From contig CM030711.1 of the NCBI GenBank assembly GCA_017979445.1, positions 18,244,922 through 18,308,921 of the forward strand: a stretch of 64,000 nucleotides of DNA. The letters are read 5' to 3'. The stretch's first letter is position 1. The number at the start of each line of letters is the position of its first letter. Under the pieces are notes generated by a model. The model was given only the letters and a program-made list of their open reading frames with translations, did no database searches and had not been told where the DNA came from. Shown here in pieces: positions 37,021-49,089 of this stretch. The translations under genes were made by a program, and so were the position numbers. The DNA comes from Akebia trifoliata. Its lineage: Eukaryota > Streptophyta > Magnoliopsida > Ranunculales > Lardizabalaceae.

Positions 37021-37129
37021 TTACTCCTACAAGGGAATACCTATCAATAGGTTTCTCAGCCTTTAAGCCTCGATTATAGCTAACTTTAATGTAATAAACT
37101 CTTGATTCCATTATAAATTTAGCCATACA

Positions 37130-38040
37130 TTTCAGTTTGGATGATTTTCAAGAGACAACTCCTTTACTAGTATGAAAATATAATCACTAGTAGACATGGA
37201 TTCATTAGATTCTGAGATCCAATTCGCATCATTGTACCCTTCTAACATATTTGGGTTTCCACTAATACTGTCCAATGGTCTCTACTAGCATAACTAGTAA
37301 ACCTACTTAACACCCCTACAAAAAAAGTTATATATGAATGAATACAATTCATTAAATACATCAAACTTCCTATGATCCTAGCATATTCATTTTGTGATAC
37401 ACTATCACCTCTATTTTTTTTTTTAACTTTACGTTCGGGTCTAAAGGAGTCAAAATAAGAACACTCTCAACGTGCCCAAACTTTTTTAAAATCTTCTCTT
37501 CACAGTAGCTTTGTGACAATACAAATCCTTCTTCTTTCTTTTTTATTTTAATTCCAAGTATGACATCAATATCTCCTAAATCTTTCATCTTAAATATGAA
37601 TTTTAGAAAAGATTTAGTATCCTCAACAACTTTCAAATTTGTTCCCAAAATCAACATATCATCTATATATAAGCAAATGATTACATCGATTTTGCAACTA
37701 TATTTGCTATACACACGTATCACAATCATTAAAGATATATCTATTAGACTTTAGAACATAATTAAACTTCTCATACCATTGTTTAAGTACTTATTTTACT
37801 CTATATATGGACTTCACTAACTTACACACTTTGTTCTTTTGGCCAGGAACCACACACCCTTCGGGTTGTTCCATATAAATTTCTTCTTCTAAATCACTAT
37901 TTAAGAATGTCATTTTGACATCTATTTGATGAACAACTAGTTTGTAAATTAAAGCTAAATCTACTAAAACTTTAACAATAGATATCACAGTAATTGGAGA
38001 GTACGTGTCAAAATAATCTAGCGTTTCTTTCTATTTAAAT
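37130..38040 (-). pseudogene. copia reverse transcriptase pseudogene
   Basis: Minus-strand blocks 37988-37791 (HQIDVKMTFLNSDLEEEIYM, QPEGCVV) and 37729-37370 (DVIICLYIDDMLILGTN, FKMKDLGDIDVILGIKIKKK, LSQSYCEEKILKKFG) form the RVT_2 domain. The catalytic YIDD is intact. A stop after SIYRVK and a frame change between the two blocks inactivate it. Confidence 0.88.
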
Positions 38041-38439
38041 CCTTTGACAACTAACCCCACTTTAAATTTATCTATTGATCAATTTGATCTTAATTTCTTT
38101 TTAAATACCAATTTGCATTCAATAGCTTTGGTGCCTTTAGGTAACTCTACCAATTTTCAAGTACGATTTAACATGATTGACTTTAATTTTATGTTAATGA
38201 TTTATTTCCAAAAAATAGCATCAGGAGATGTCACCACTTCTTAATAAGATAACATATCATCATCCACTAGATAAGTATAGAAATTACCTCCTAGATTGCT
38301 TTCTTTTCTAACTTTTTCATTCTTTCTAGGTTCTATTTCTTTCATATTCTTTCTAGGCTCTATTTCTTTTATAACCTCCCTAGGATCTATCTTTTGAGGA
38401 CAGGGTTCAAGAATAAGTGTTTCTTCTTCTTCGATCATT

Positions 38440-39180
38440 TTTTTCTTTGTCGTTATAGTTTAAAGAAGCTTTAACCTTCATTGGAAAAACATCCTAAAAA
38501 ATTCAACATCCCTAGTTTAAATGATGGAATTGCTATCAACTTCATTTTCATTTGATCTTAAGGTTAGGAATCTATAGAAAGTACTATTTTCAAAGTATCA
38601 TAAAAATGCACAATCAATTGTTTTAGATCCTACCTTCCACTTTTTGGTTTTTAGGAGTCTTACCTTACATAGACACGCCACACTTTGATGTAACCTGAGT
38701 TAGGAGCATATCCTTACCATAGTTTATAAGGAGTTTTCCAAATTTCCTATAAGGAATTTTATTGGTTAAGTGACATGGTGTCAAAATAGCCTCTCCCTAC
38801 ATGTTATTAGGCATTTTAGAGTTTATCAATAATGAATTTAGCATTTCCTTAAGATATTTATTCTTCCTTTCTGATATTCCATTTGATTCAGATGAGTATG
38901 GAGGTGTGACTTAATGTATATTGCCACTTTGTTCACAAAATTAACTAGGAAGATTAGAATCATATTCTCCTCCTCTATCAGATCTTAGTCTCTTGATCTT
39001 CCTATCTATCTGATTTTGTACTTCATTTTTATATTTTAAAACATATTTTTTACTTCATTTTTACTTCTAAGACAATAGACTTATGTAAATCTAGAGCAAT
39101 CATCTATAAAGGTAATATAATACATTTTACCTCCTCTAAATTAAATATTTTTAAAATCTCCAAGATCACTATGAGCAAAA
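38440..39180 (-). pseudogene. copia integrase region, heavily decayed
   Basis: By position this is the integrase. Only traces remain; the DDE residues cannot be placed. A Lys/Glu-rich frame at 38438-38241 with IEPRKN repeats (KEIEPRKNMKEIEPRKNEKV) lies in the usual linker before RT and contains a short direct repeat. Confidence 0.5.
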
Positions 39181-40221
39181 CTAAGAAGTTCTTGATGCAC
39201 TATAATGTGGCTTATGTGTAAATTTTGATTCTATACAAATCTCACATTTATCTAATTCCTTAATTTGTAGATTGGGCAAAATATCTAAGTTTTTCAATTT
39301 CATTAATTTTCCTACACTAATGTGACCTAGTATAGCATGCCATAAAGAAATTGACTCAACAAGTGATGTAGAAGACAATGCATTTTAATTCATAACATTG
39401 AGTATAAACAAACCCCCATTACAATTCTCTTTTCCTAGAAATACTCTAATTTTGGTCAAAACAAGCTTATTGGACTCAAGTACAAGTTTGACACTGACTT
39501 TGTTCTAAAGAGAACCATATACAAGATTTTTTCTAATTGTAGAAACATGTAAGACATCAGTGAGTGCTAGCATCTCCCCAAAAGTCAGCTTGATGATCAC
39601 TTTTCCTTTTTCAGCAACTTGAGATGTCCTCGAGTCCTCTAAGTAGACCACTTCGTCCCCTATAGGATTGTAGGTGGTAAATATCTTTCTTGTCACATGC
39701 CTTGTAGCACCAGTGTAAACAGTCTACTACTTAAAGTTTTCCACAAAACAAACCTCTGAGAGAATCGTGACCATGGTGTAATCATCTATTTTTATCCGAT
39801 GCACAAGATTCCCTATCACTTTTTCCTTAGTTTTCCTGAATCTGCATTCAGTTACATAATGACCAAATTTATCATACACAAAACAACTGCCTTTTGGTTT
39901 CTTGAAGCAAACAATGTTCTTTGTTCTTGGTCCTTATTTTTTTAACATCTTCTTAGGCTTAAACCTAGACAATTGAGAATCTCCTTCAATGAGATTGGCT
40001 TTCGTGAAAAATTGTTTCACCTTAACTATTTTTTCTCTTTGTTTACTAGTGTCTTCTATGTTTATGTGAACAATAAGGTCTTTAAGAGACTTATCGTTCT
40101 TTTTCTACCTCAAGTTGGTTTTGCATTCGTTCCAAATCTTGGAAAGTTTCTCGATTAGAGATGATACTACGAATTATTCTGGCAATTTAATGCCTTCATA
40201 AGTCAACTTGTGAACAAGGTT
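39181..40221 (-). pseudogene. copia gag knuckle, protease and pre-integrase
   Basis: On the minus strand: gag end (SSLIEKLSKIWNECKTNLR, 40160-40080) and a zinc knuckle CFVYDKFGHYVTEC near 39885, with its second Cys changed to Tyr. The protease motif YTGATRHVTRKIFTTYN near 39710 has Tyr at the catalytic Asp position of DxGATxH. The protease body follows, then the GAG-pre-integrase domain (LWHAILGHISVGKLMKLKNL, KCEICIESKFT, 39378-39181). Several stops. Neither the knuckle nor the protease could work. Confidence 0.8.
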
Positions 40222-40809
40222 TTAAAACACACGGGCCTTAATTTAGCCTATTTCTGAACGTAAGAGAATCCAACAATCTAGAACACATTAAAGAAATGAA
40301 ACTGACATTACTATTTAATAGTTAGAAATAAAAGAAAGATCACGCACACTCATGTGAGGCCTACATCCAAGATTTGCACCCCCTGCGAGTGTATCACATG
40401 TGCACACACATACTAAACTTTTTAGGCTGGTTAGCCCCAAACACAATGGGATGCAGTCCCATGGTGCCTTAGGCTCCCCGTGTGCTCGCGAGGTCCATTC
40501 TCTTCCTCATTTACATTCAAGCAAGTGAGAGAGTGGGATCCTATATTAGGTGAGCCGAACTCTTATGTTTATCCAATGTGGGACTAAAATTTGGAAGAGA
40601 TGTTTATACAATTCTCTAAAATAAGAAAGCTAACAAAATCTTTGACTTTCAACTTACACAAAAAAGGGAGAAACTCTTTTAACTTATATTTTAACAATTA
40701 AGGAAGTCTTTACATTTTACAAAGGACACTCAAGAGGTCTTGAGTTCAAAACTTGCCCTCAACAAAATATAAGAATAAAATACATAATAAAACTATGAAT
40801 TTTATAACA
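40222..40809 (-). repeat. 5' LTR of the decayed copia
   Basis: Begins TGTTATAAAATTC on the minus strand at 40809. It aligns with the two pieces of the 3' LTR. Its inner end fuses straight into gag at about 40221, without PBS. The outer flank is TAATC. Confidence 0.8.
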
Positions 40810-41514
40810 TAATCTTCTTCATCTCAGTGTGATAAACAGTAAAGAAGAAGACTATCGAATTCATGGATATATAGTTCTTTTTGCGAAGCCCATGGATATA
40901 TAATCTACTCTGTGGACTACTTTATAATATTTCAACTGAACCTTCGTCCAATTTCTTAGTAGAGAGAGAGAGAGTGAGAGAGAGAAGAAAAAGATTGGGA
41001 CATTTTGAATGTTTTTTGAGTCAGTGAAGCATATATTTTTTTTCAAAGGTCAAGTTTTAATCTTCTTTGGGGGAAATGGAGCATATTATTACATTAATTT
41101 TTTGAAAAAACTTGATTTTTCCTTGATCATAATTACACTTACCTCAGCATTTTATTAACAACTAAGAAAATGAGACACCCACAAAGCAAGGAGCCTAGGC
41201 TTATACATACATCAATAAAACCCGTTTGGCCGATGCTCGCAAAAGCTAACGTACAAGAAGATGGGCTCAGATCCGAGAAACTATGTTAGAACACCAAATC
41301 TGGTTACACTTAGACCGGTTAACATATTGGAATACAAAAAAAAGGACAGACCCTTATGATTCAAACTCCAAATAAAGCCGCAGATCAACTAGATCTACCC
41401 TGTCTAGCTATGCTTTCTACCATTGTTTGTTATAAATTATAGTATAATAGTTGTTTCAGTCTGTAGATATTGCTTTACTTTTTTTCATTTACCCTAATTA
41501 TTCTATGTTTCTCA
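40810..41514. other. Non-coding stretch with GA microsatellite
   Basis: Contains (GA)n at 40963-40985 and AT-rich sequence. Frames here are low-complexity. No gene seen. Confidence 0.45.
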
Positions 41515-42072
41515 ATCTTGAAAGGAGTTTCCATGTATACAGGATCGATGGGTGGAAATACCCTCTGAGAAAATGGAAGCAATGGGATGATCAAATGAGT
41601 CTAATATATGAACCTGTTTGGAGTCGTGAGACTAATACATTTGTATTTCTGTGGGGAGAAGCAACAATAGCTTTGGAAGATATGCCAATTCTTGGAGGGT
41701 TTTCGGTGATTGGAGAACCAATGACTTAGCCTCTCATGGGAGATTTAGTGGCGATCAAAGAAAAATTAATGGAAGAACACAAGAAATTTTGGATATAAAT
41801 TAAAGGTGGCGAAGCCATGCCAAGTGGAGCATGTTTCCTTTGTTTGCTTTTGGTTGTCAAGGTATGACTTTGTCATTGAATTTCATGATTTACTAGATCT
41901 CGCCCATTACTCTTCAAGGAAACACAAACTAGGGAAGTCTGATCCGTATAAACAACTCAACTCAAATAAGCCAATTGAAATGTTTTTAGTTTGGTATCTC
42001 CGACCACAAATGGTTCTTCCAAGCTTAGATGTGGACAGGTGGTCCCTGCAAAGCCTTCAACACTCAAGTTAG
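41515..42072 (+). pseudogene. Plant mobile domain (PMD) pseudogene
   Basis: The plus strand encodes GWKYPLRKWKQWDDQMSLIY, then NTFVFLWGEATIALEDMPIL followed by GGFSVIGEPMT, a stop. In a shifted frame come VSFVCFWLSRYDFVIEFHDL and KPIEMFLVWYLRPQMVLPSL. The FxxxWGEaTitLeDv..lgG.sv.Gepv motif marks the aminotransferase-like plant mobile domain, found in MAIN-like host proteins and in gypsy- and MULE-linked genes. A stop at about 41727 and at least one frameshift break it. No adjoining transposon ends were found, so its source is unclear. Confidence 0.75.
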
Positions 42073-42740
42073 AATAAACCTCAAGAAAGAAGTATATAGA
42101 GTGAATTCTTGGGTGGAATTGCATACCTTGGATGGCTGATCCCATGCCTATTTATCAGATGAATTCTTTTTTTCAATGCCCTTTATTTTCGCCTTATTTT
42201 AGCACCAACTCATATTTCTTGATTCTTATCGCGTTTCATAGGGAAACTCTACTTTCATTTATACTTTGTATTTTTCCTGGGATAGATGAAAATATTGAGT
42301 CTTTTATCTAGAACTCTTCTGCTCTATTCCTGCCTTGTTTGATTGTATGTCCTTTATCCGACCGTCCTATTGATGCCACGTGTCCTCGAGTCATAGGGTA
42401 AAATGTTGCCTTCCACACAAGATATCAAAAACAACCTATCCTACCTTCTCTACAATTTTGACAAGCAAGCAAGTTAGGGTAGGTAATCAGTAGGTGAAGG
42501 CAGGTTTTATACCCATACCTTCTCTAAATTCTTGACATCCCATAATTTTTGGTTTATAAGCCATGAACCATACTTATTAGAAATCATGTGGAAACAAAAG
42601 TAAATAATTAAAGATAAGGTATACCGTGTGGTGTAAATTAAAGAAGAGTGAAACTAATTATTCATTAAAACATGAGGATTCTCTTCCAAAAGGAAGAGGA
42701 ATAACAACCCTTCACCAATAGCCATCGTTGAGATATTTGC
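42073..42740. other. Non-coding stretch after the PMD pseudogene
   Basis: No motif, RNA gene or repeat end recognised. Confidence 0.4.
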
Positions 42741-43296
42741 TTTTTATTTTTTTTTGTTTTCACTTCTTTTTTCCTTGTTTGTCATTTCTCAGTAAGGAAG
42801 AAATGTCTAATGTGTGTACTGTTGGAGCTGAGCTTACATCTCATGAAAGCAATCACCCTTATAGGGTCATGGTTAGTAAAACCACTCATTATTATTTTAT
42901 TTTCTTAATTAATAGCTTCTTTTACAATATGTTATCTGTCATAAATTAATATGTGTATACTAATGATTCTGACTGTAGTAAATTTTATTAATTTGTTACA
43001 TAATTCCAATTTCAATAGTTTTTTTTTTTTTTTGTTTTCACTTCTTTTTTCCTTGTTTGTCATTTCTCAGTAAGGAAGAAATGTCTAATGTGTGTACTGT
43101 TGGAGCTGAGCTTACATCTCATGAAAGCAATCACCCTTATAGGGTCATGGTTAGTAAAACCACTCATTATTATTTTATTTTCTTAATTAATAGCTTCTTT
43201 TACAATATGTTATCTGTCATAAATTAATATGTGTATACTAATGATTCTGACTGTAGTAAATTTTATTAATTTGTTACATAATTCCAATTTCAATAG
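42741..43296 (+). repeat. Perfect-looking 278-bp tandem duplication with an exon-like core
   Basis: Two head-to-tail copies with period 278 bp (CACTTC at 42761 and 43039). I see no base difference outside the T-run that joins them. Each copy holds an exon-like segment after TTTCTCAG, encoding KEEMSNVCTVGAELTSHESN followed by HPYRVM and then GTTAGT, a possible donor. I do not recognise the protein. The identity implies a very recent duplication, or an assembly artefact. Confidence 0.85.
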
Positions 43297-45486
43297 TTTT
43301 TTTTTGTTTTGTTTTGTTTATCTGTCTTCTTTTGGATGCGAATAAGGTTTTCTATTTCTTTAGTAACACGATTCAAGTAATGGTTTAACTACTTATATGA
43401 TGTTTTTAATTTAATTTTTTAATGTCAATATTTTCCAGCTTTTTATTTTTGTTTCATAATTGATTTAATATTTTTCAACAGGACAATTTGTCATTCCCCC
43501 TTATTTGTCTAGATTGGAATGCAGATGAGGAGTAGTGCTTATAGAGGTATTTCTTTTTATTAACCTAATTCCCATGGTCAATGCTATATATCAGTTGCTT
43601 TTGAGTTTGCCCATCATTACATTTTGATGTTGAAGGCTCAGTTTATTGAGCACTATACAAGTTCCTACACGAACTCGCCATGGCTTCCTCTTCCCGTATG
43701 ACATTTATTTTGGAAAAACAATTGCTCACACTATTCACAAATAGCACCACTAATTTGAAAATCACTTTTTAATTTGACTTATTTCATTTTCTTTCAGCTC
43801 ACAACTTCTGATACTGATAATTATGTTTTTGTAGGACGTGTCTCATGTTATTGGAAAGAATAGAATGGATCTTCTTGAAATAAAAATCGCTTAGGGTTGG
43901 AAACTATAAATCTGTTCTATTATGTCTTGAGTGTTAATTGATCTCTTGGGTTCTACGGTATCTTGTGTATCAGAACTTTATGGTTCTAGATCGTTTACTC
44001 TTGTCTAAAGAGCATATTTCCATATTATAGGATGATTTGATTTTTAATTTTGCTCGCTCGTAACTTTGTTCGAGTTTTAATGAAAGTTGTGGGGTCCTTT
44101 AGAGCTCTAGCTTAATAATCAAAATAGAAAAGTGAAGGTAATAAGGAAACAAAATCTTAGTAAATGTTGTCACGAATCGACATGCAATAACACTAAGGGG
44201 TGCCTTGTAATGATTGCAAATTCAGAGTTTACAATTGCAGTGATGTATTTGATTGCAGAGTTGGAAACTATTTGTTAAGGGAATCCATGGGAGAATGTAA
44301 AAAATTGTTCAATTTGTGGTCGATGGTGGACAACCAAGCACTAGACGCATTCAAATGTTTTTTTCACAAATTTGGAGCAATTTGTTTTACACTCATATGT
44401 GAATCCCCATCCCATGACATTCGGTTCTGTTTCGGTTTGACTGGTAATCGATAGACACCAATCAAATTGATTTACTAAATTTTGTTGCCGGGTCAAGGAT
44501 CTCAAAAACTAGTCCTTTTATAACTTTGAGTGATGGGATGACTAGTTGTTTTGAATGTTCCAATCATTTAAATGGTTTAGTTTTTACAATTCACAATTTT
44601 GTTTAGAATCGTGGAGGAGTTGACTCAGTGACTCAAGATTTCGAATGAGTCGAACCTCATGTGGGTCATGGTTGAGCTTAGTGAGATATATTGACATTTC
44701 TGTAGAAACAAAATAGTTTGGGTAAAGTTGATGCACTAGTCTTACAGCATGACATAGTCTAACTCATTTCATTAAGATGTAGACTTTACACATTCAGTTG
44801 ATGGCTAGACTACATGATTGGTTAATGAGTCCAGTGGTTCCATCAGTTAATGACTCCAGTGGTTCGGGTTGCATACATTACATGCAAAAAGGGGCAAATT
44901 CAATGTAAAAAGGTCTGAATTTAGCCAAATTCAATGGACCTTGGGGTCAAATTTACCCCTTTCTCATGTAATGATAAAATGGTGGGTTTATTATTCTTTA
45001 TTCAACACATGGATTAACCCAATTTCGTAATGTTCTTCTCAGGAGTTCAGATTTTCCCATGTTTTATTATATGCTGGACTCAGGGCATTGTGAATTCTCA
45101 AGTTTGGCTTAAATTGATTCTCACTATGTGAGAACTAAAAAATTTGATGGGCCAAAAGCCCACAAATTTTAGAATCCAAATTTAGATGGCCTATGGCTTT
45201 TGAAATTTTTTATGTTCCCCAATTCGACAACTTAGAGCCATCAAATTTCTCTCATCCTCCATTAATTTGACGGATTCAGTCCATCAAAGAAAAAAAAATG
45301 ACAATGAAAAATTAGACGTCTTGGTCCATCAAATTTTTATGAAATTCGATGGTCTTGGGCCATCAAATATAGGTTTTTTTTTCACGTTGTGTCTAACCTT
45401 AAAAATGTCACAAGGTTCTAGTTTTGTTCAAGGTTTCAAAAAAAAAAAAAAAGAGATTTTTGGATTTTGTTCAGCATTTTAGAGTC
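43297..45486. other. Unassigned stretch
   Basis: No gene recognised in 2.2 kb. A plus-strand frame at 44200-44454 is Cys-rich in its first part but matches nothing I know. CCATCAAA/TTTGATGG motifs recur between 45130 and 45370 in both orientations, suggesting decayed transposon subterminal sequence. A15 run at 45439. Confidence 0.35.
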
Positions 45487-45551
45487 CAGGGTTTCAAAGT
45501 ATTAAGAAAATTTGATTTTCATAACCTATTTGAGGGCCCAAGATTGTCTCA
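45487..45551. repeat. Left end of a dispersed repeat, copy 1
   Basis: CAGGGTTTCAAAG to GGGCCCAAGATTGTCTCA aligns with 59700-59757. The repeat is interrupted here by the copia element and resumes at 50108. Confidence 0.8.
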
Positions 45552-45941
45552 TGTTAGGAAATAACCCTATGATTTGAAGTATAAATCAACAAGAACACAA
45601 GAATCACACAAGACACAAGATATACGTGATTCGGTCAAAGCATCGACCTGCGTCTATGGGCGAAAAACGACGATTTCACTATATTAACCAAAGAAGAACT
45701 AGGTTATAATTTCTCTTTGTCTCTCATATATTTCTTACCCCCTTTTGGGTTTCATCTCTTACCTTTTATATACTTAGGATTACAAAGAGGTTAAACGGGT
45801 TGGATCCAAAACCAAACCAAATGGGGAAAGCCCACACATAACCAATTAAACGAGTCATGCGGGTCGTTAATGGATCATCAAAAGATCCGTTTTGAATCCA
45901 CGATAATCTCCATATACAAGAATAGAAGACATAACCCAACA
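45552..45941 (-). repeat. 3' LTR of the copia element
   Basis: 390 bp. It aligns with 49753-50107 and is about 35 bp longer, mainly from two small indels (extra CATATATTTCTTACCCC and GGGGAAAGCCCACACATAA). On its inner side the minus strand reads CCAAGGTAGAGATT, a typical copia polypurine tract (45942-45955). Confidence 0.9.
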
Positions 45942-45946
45942 AATCT

Positions 45947-46440
45947 CTACCTTGGCTTCAATTCTGCAAAAAAGAAACCGCTTTCGCCTTGCCCTATTAG
46001 GGCCTTAGAACTGCAAACACCTATCAAGTTTAGGCTACCCTTAAACTTGATACTTGGGATGACCTTAGTCATTAAGTCTGTTGGATTCTTCATTGTATTA
46101 ATCTTTTTCACTACAATAACACCCTGAGTAATCACATCTCGAATGAAGTGCAGTCTAACATCAATATGCTTGGTCCTCTCGTGATACATTTGATTTTTGG
46201 TTAGATGTAAGGCATTTTGGCTGTCACAAATACTATAATAACACCTTGTTCCAAACCCAAATTAGTAACTAAACCCTACAACCATATTGCCTCATTCACT
46301 GTCTCTTTAACTATCATATACTATGCCTCTGTGATAGACAATGCGTCTGTTGACTGCAAAGTTTCCTTCCAACTGATGGTATTACCGCAAAGAGTTAAAA
46401 CATAGCCCGTCAAAGATCTCCTCCTGTCAAATTACCAGCA
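45947..46440 (-). pseudogene. copia RNase H pseudogene
   Basis: The minus strand encodes ALSITEAEYMIVKETVNEAI near 46330, then MYHERTKHIDVRLHFIRDVI followed by NPTDLMTKVIP and KFKGSLNLIGV (46189-45947). These are the RNase H core STEAEY motif (here ITEAEY) and C-terminal tail of copia. At least two stops lie between the blocks. Confidence 0.85.
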
Positions 46441-46689
46441 TAATCAGAATCGACATACCCAACAACACTATCAAAAATGTCACTACTTCTATCATATCGC
46501 AAACCAACTCCTGCAATACCTTAGTATCCATTTAACTGCTTACCAATGGATCTTCCCAGGTTTATCTATGTATCTGCTGACTACACTAACTATATGTGAG
46601 ATATCAAGCCTAATACAAACCATGGCATACATATGATTGCCAACATCACTAGCATAAGGAACATAAGACATGTGCTCCACCTCCTCCTC

Positions 46690-47660
46690 TGTCTACAGGG
46701 ACATTTGAGCTGACAGTCTAAAGTGATCTGCTAGAGGAATACTCACAGATTTAGACTCATGTATTCCAAAGTGATCCAACATCCTCTCAATGTATTTCCT
46801 TTGTAATACATACAATCTACCTGCTCTTTTATCCCTATGAATCTTCATACCCAAAATATTATTTGCCGCCCCTAAGTCTTTCATCTCAAACTCATTACCG
46901 AGTTGAGCCTTAGCCTCCTAATCTCAGATGTATCTCTACATGCAATCAACATGTCATCTATATATAATAGTAAGTACATAAACAAACCATCTATGAGCCT
47001 TCGATGATAAACACAACTGTCATACTTACTCCTGGTATAGTTGTTTCCTACTATAAAAGTATTAAACCTCTTATACCACTGTCTATGAGACTGCTTCAAG
47101 CCATATAAATTTTTTTTAGCAAACACACATGATCTACCTTCTCCTGAATAATGAATCCCTCTGCTTGATGCATATAAATCTATTCATCTAAATCACCATG
47201 TAGAAAAACAATCTTTACATCAAGTTGTTCAAGCTCAAAATTGTATAAGGCAACCATGGCAAGGAACACCCAGATAGAAGTATGCTTCACCACAAGCGAG
47301 AAAACCTTGGTGAAATCCACACCTTCTCGCTGCATATAACCCTTTGCCACCAATGGTGCTTTGAACATAGCATCTTCAACACCTGGAATTCCTTCCTTTT
47401 TCTTGAAGACCCATTTGCATCCCATAATTTTTTGACCTTTTGGCTTCTCAATAATTTCCCATGTTTGGTTTTTATAAAGATACTTGATCTCCTCACTCAT
47501 GGCAACACACCACTGTGTTAACTCCTCACATGTGATGGCCTCTTTATAGGTACATGGCTCTTCATCATCCATAGTCTCTAATACACTAGGTGCATAAGCC
47601 ACCAAATCTATATGAGAAAATCTCTGAGATGGCCTAACCTGCCTCTTTTGTTTGTCTCTG
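46690..47660 (-). pseudogene. copia reverse transcriptase pseudogene
   Basis: On the minus strand, NQTWEIIEKPKGQKIMGCKW, VFKKKEG and LEQLDVKIVFLHGDLDE (47480-47180) are followed by a stop. Then LYGLKQSHRQWYKRFN, FMYLLLYIDDMLIACRD (47126-46881) and MKDLGAANNILGMKIHRDKR followed by YIERMLDHFGIHES (46884-46693). The catalytic YIDD is kept. TAG after LDE at 47177 and frame changes near 46885 and 47130 disable it. Confidence 0.9.
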
Positions 47661-48560
47661 GCCAAGCTATGTTGTTGTAGTTGAACCTCATCCTTGATAG
47701 TAGGATCCTGTCGTGGTTCTTTATCCTCTTGATCTAGATCATCTGTACCATTATTTTTCAAAACAGAAGCCTCTAGCTCCACTTGTTTAATGACACCACG
47801 AGGTCTCTCAGTATCAAGTACCTCTTTCGCACTGAACATGACAGACTCATTGAATGTCACATCCCTACTAATAAGAAACTTTTTCCCTATCGTATCTGGG
47901 CACCACAATCTGTAACCTTTTACCCTAGCCTGATATCTAAGAAATATGCATTTATTTGCCCTCGGTTCAAGCTTACCATCATTTACGTGAGCATATGCTA
48001 GACACCCAAATATTCTCAACCCAGAATAAGTAGTAGGAAACCCTGACCACACCTCCTCTAGAGTTTTGAACTCAATAGCACTATTAGGAGACCTGTTCAC
48101 AAAATAACAAGCTGTGTTAACAACTTTAGCCTAAAACTACTTTGGCAAACTAGAATTTGATTGTATGCACCGTGCCCTTTCAAATAAAGTCTTATTCATT
48201 CATTCTGCAACCCCATTCGGTTGTGGTGTCTTCCGTACTGTGAGATGCCGCACAATACCCTCATTTTTGTAGAACTTGTTGAAGTCTCCAGAGAAAAATT
48301 CTAAGCCGTTATCAGTCCTCAATCTCTTGATCTATTTTCTAGTTTATTTTTCTATCAGTATCTTCCATTGCTTGAATTTGACAAAAAACTTCATCTTTGC
48401 TTTTCAAAATAAATATCTAGACTTTCCTTGAAAAATCATTGATGAAAGTCAACATGTTTCTGCCTCCACCATGTGATGGAACTGGAGATGGACCCCATAA
48501 ATTAGAATGGATATAATCCATAGTACCTTTGGTTCTGTGAATACCCGTACTGAACTTTAC
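47661..48560 (-). pseudogene. copia integrase pseudogene
   Basis: The minus strand has RTDNGLEFFSGDF and TPQPNGVAE, a stop, MNKTLFERARC near 48330-48170. The C-terminal zone follows: FGCLAYAHVNDGKLEPRANK, CIFLRYQARVKGYRLWCPD and ISRDVTFNES (48100-47800). The second Asp (TDNG) and the Glu (NGVAE) of the DDE triad are visible. The codon after AE reads TGA where Arg (CGA) is expected. The first Asp region is eroded. Confidence 0.85.
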
Positions 48561-48871
48561 TCTGTACTGCTTCTCAAAACACAATGCTCACAAAAATCCA
48601 ATTTTCCAATTTTCTTTCCATCAAGCAATTTGTTCAATACTGTCATCCCTCTTTCACTTATATGCCTGAGGCGCATAAGCCACAATTTGGTGTTGTTTAA
48701 ATCTGTTGTTGATACCGACACCGTACCTGTAATTGTCTGTCTTCGCAATGAATACAACCCATTCTTCTTCAGTCCTTTCATTACCACAAGAGCACCCTTA
48801 GAAATCCGAATTACTCCATCTCCTGCCTTGTGACAACAGCCATTTGAGTCTAGCATACCCAAGGAAATCAA
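48557..48871 (-). pseudogene. copia protease end and GAG-pre-integrase
   Basis: The minus strand encodes LWLMRLRHISERGMTVLNKL followed by GKKIGKLDFCEHC, the pre-integrase domain. The usual LWHxRLGH reads LWLMRLRH, so the first zinc-binding His and the Gly are lost. Upstream is the end of the protease region. Protease proper (about 49100-48880) is decayed. Confidence 0.8.
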
Positions 48872-49089
48872 ATTTCTCTTAAATCTGGAACGTGCCTAAT
48901 ATCTGATAATGTCCTCACAATACCATCAAACATTTTCACCCGAACTATGCCTATCCCCACTATCTTACAAGCAGCAGTATTTCCAATAAGAACTTCACCG
49001 GAGAAATTAGTAGAAACTAAGAGTACATCACCGTTATCACTATTTCCATCTGCTACTGTTGCATCCTCAACATCATAGTCATTATAATT

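Larger units (their letters stand above)
32465..40809 (-). mobile_element. Decayed Ty1/copia retrotransposon split by a nested LTR
   Basis: Minus-strand copia element. 5' LTR 40222-40809; gag and protease 39181-40221; integrase traces about 38440-39180; reverse transcriptase about 37130-38040; RNase H about 36740-37020; a polypurine tract at 36186-36198; and a 3' LTR in two pieces (35696-36185 and about 32465-32588) around the solo LTR at 32589-35690. The 5' LTR joins gag directly, so the PBS and gag start are deleted. Without the insertion the element is about 5.2 kb. Confidence 0.85.

Noticed and set aside
47282..47521. Plus-strand frames over the copia integrase/RT (47282-47521, 47783-48001, 48507-48833)
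   Set aside because: Shadows of the minus-strand copia protein, which carries clear family motifs.
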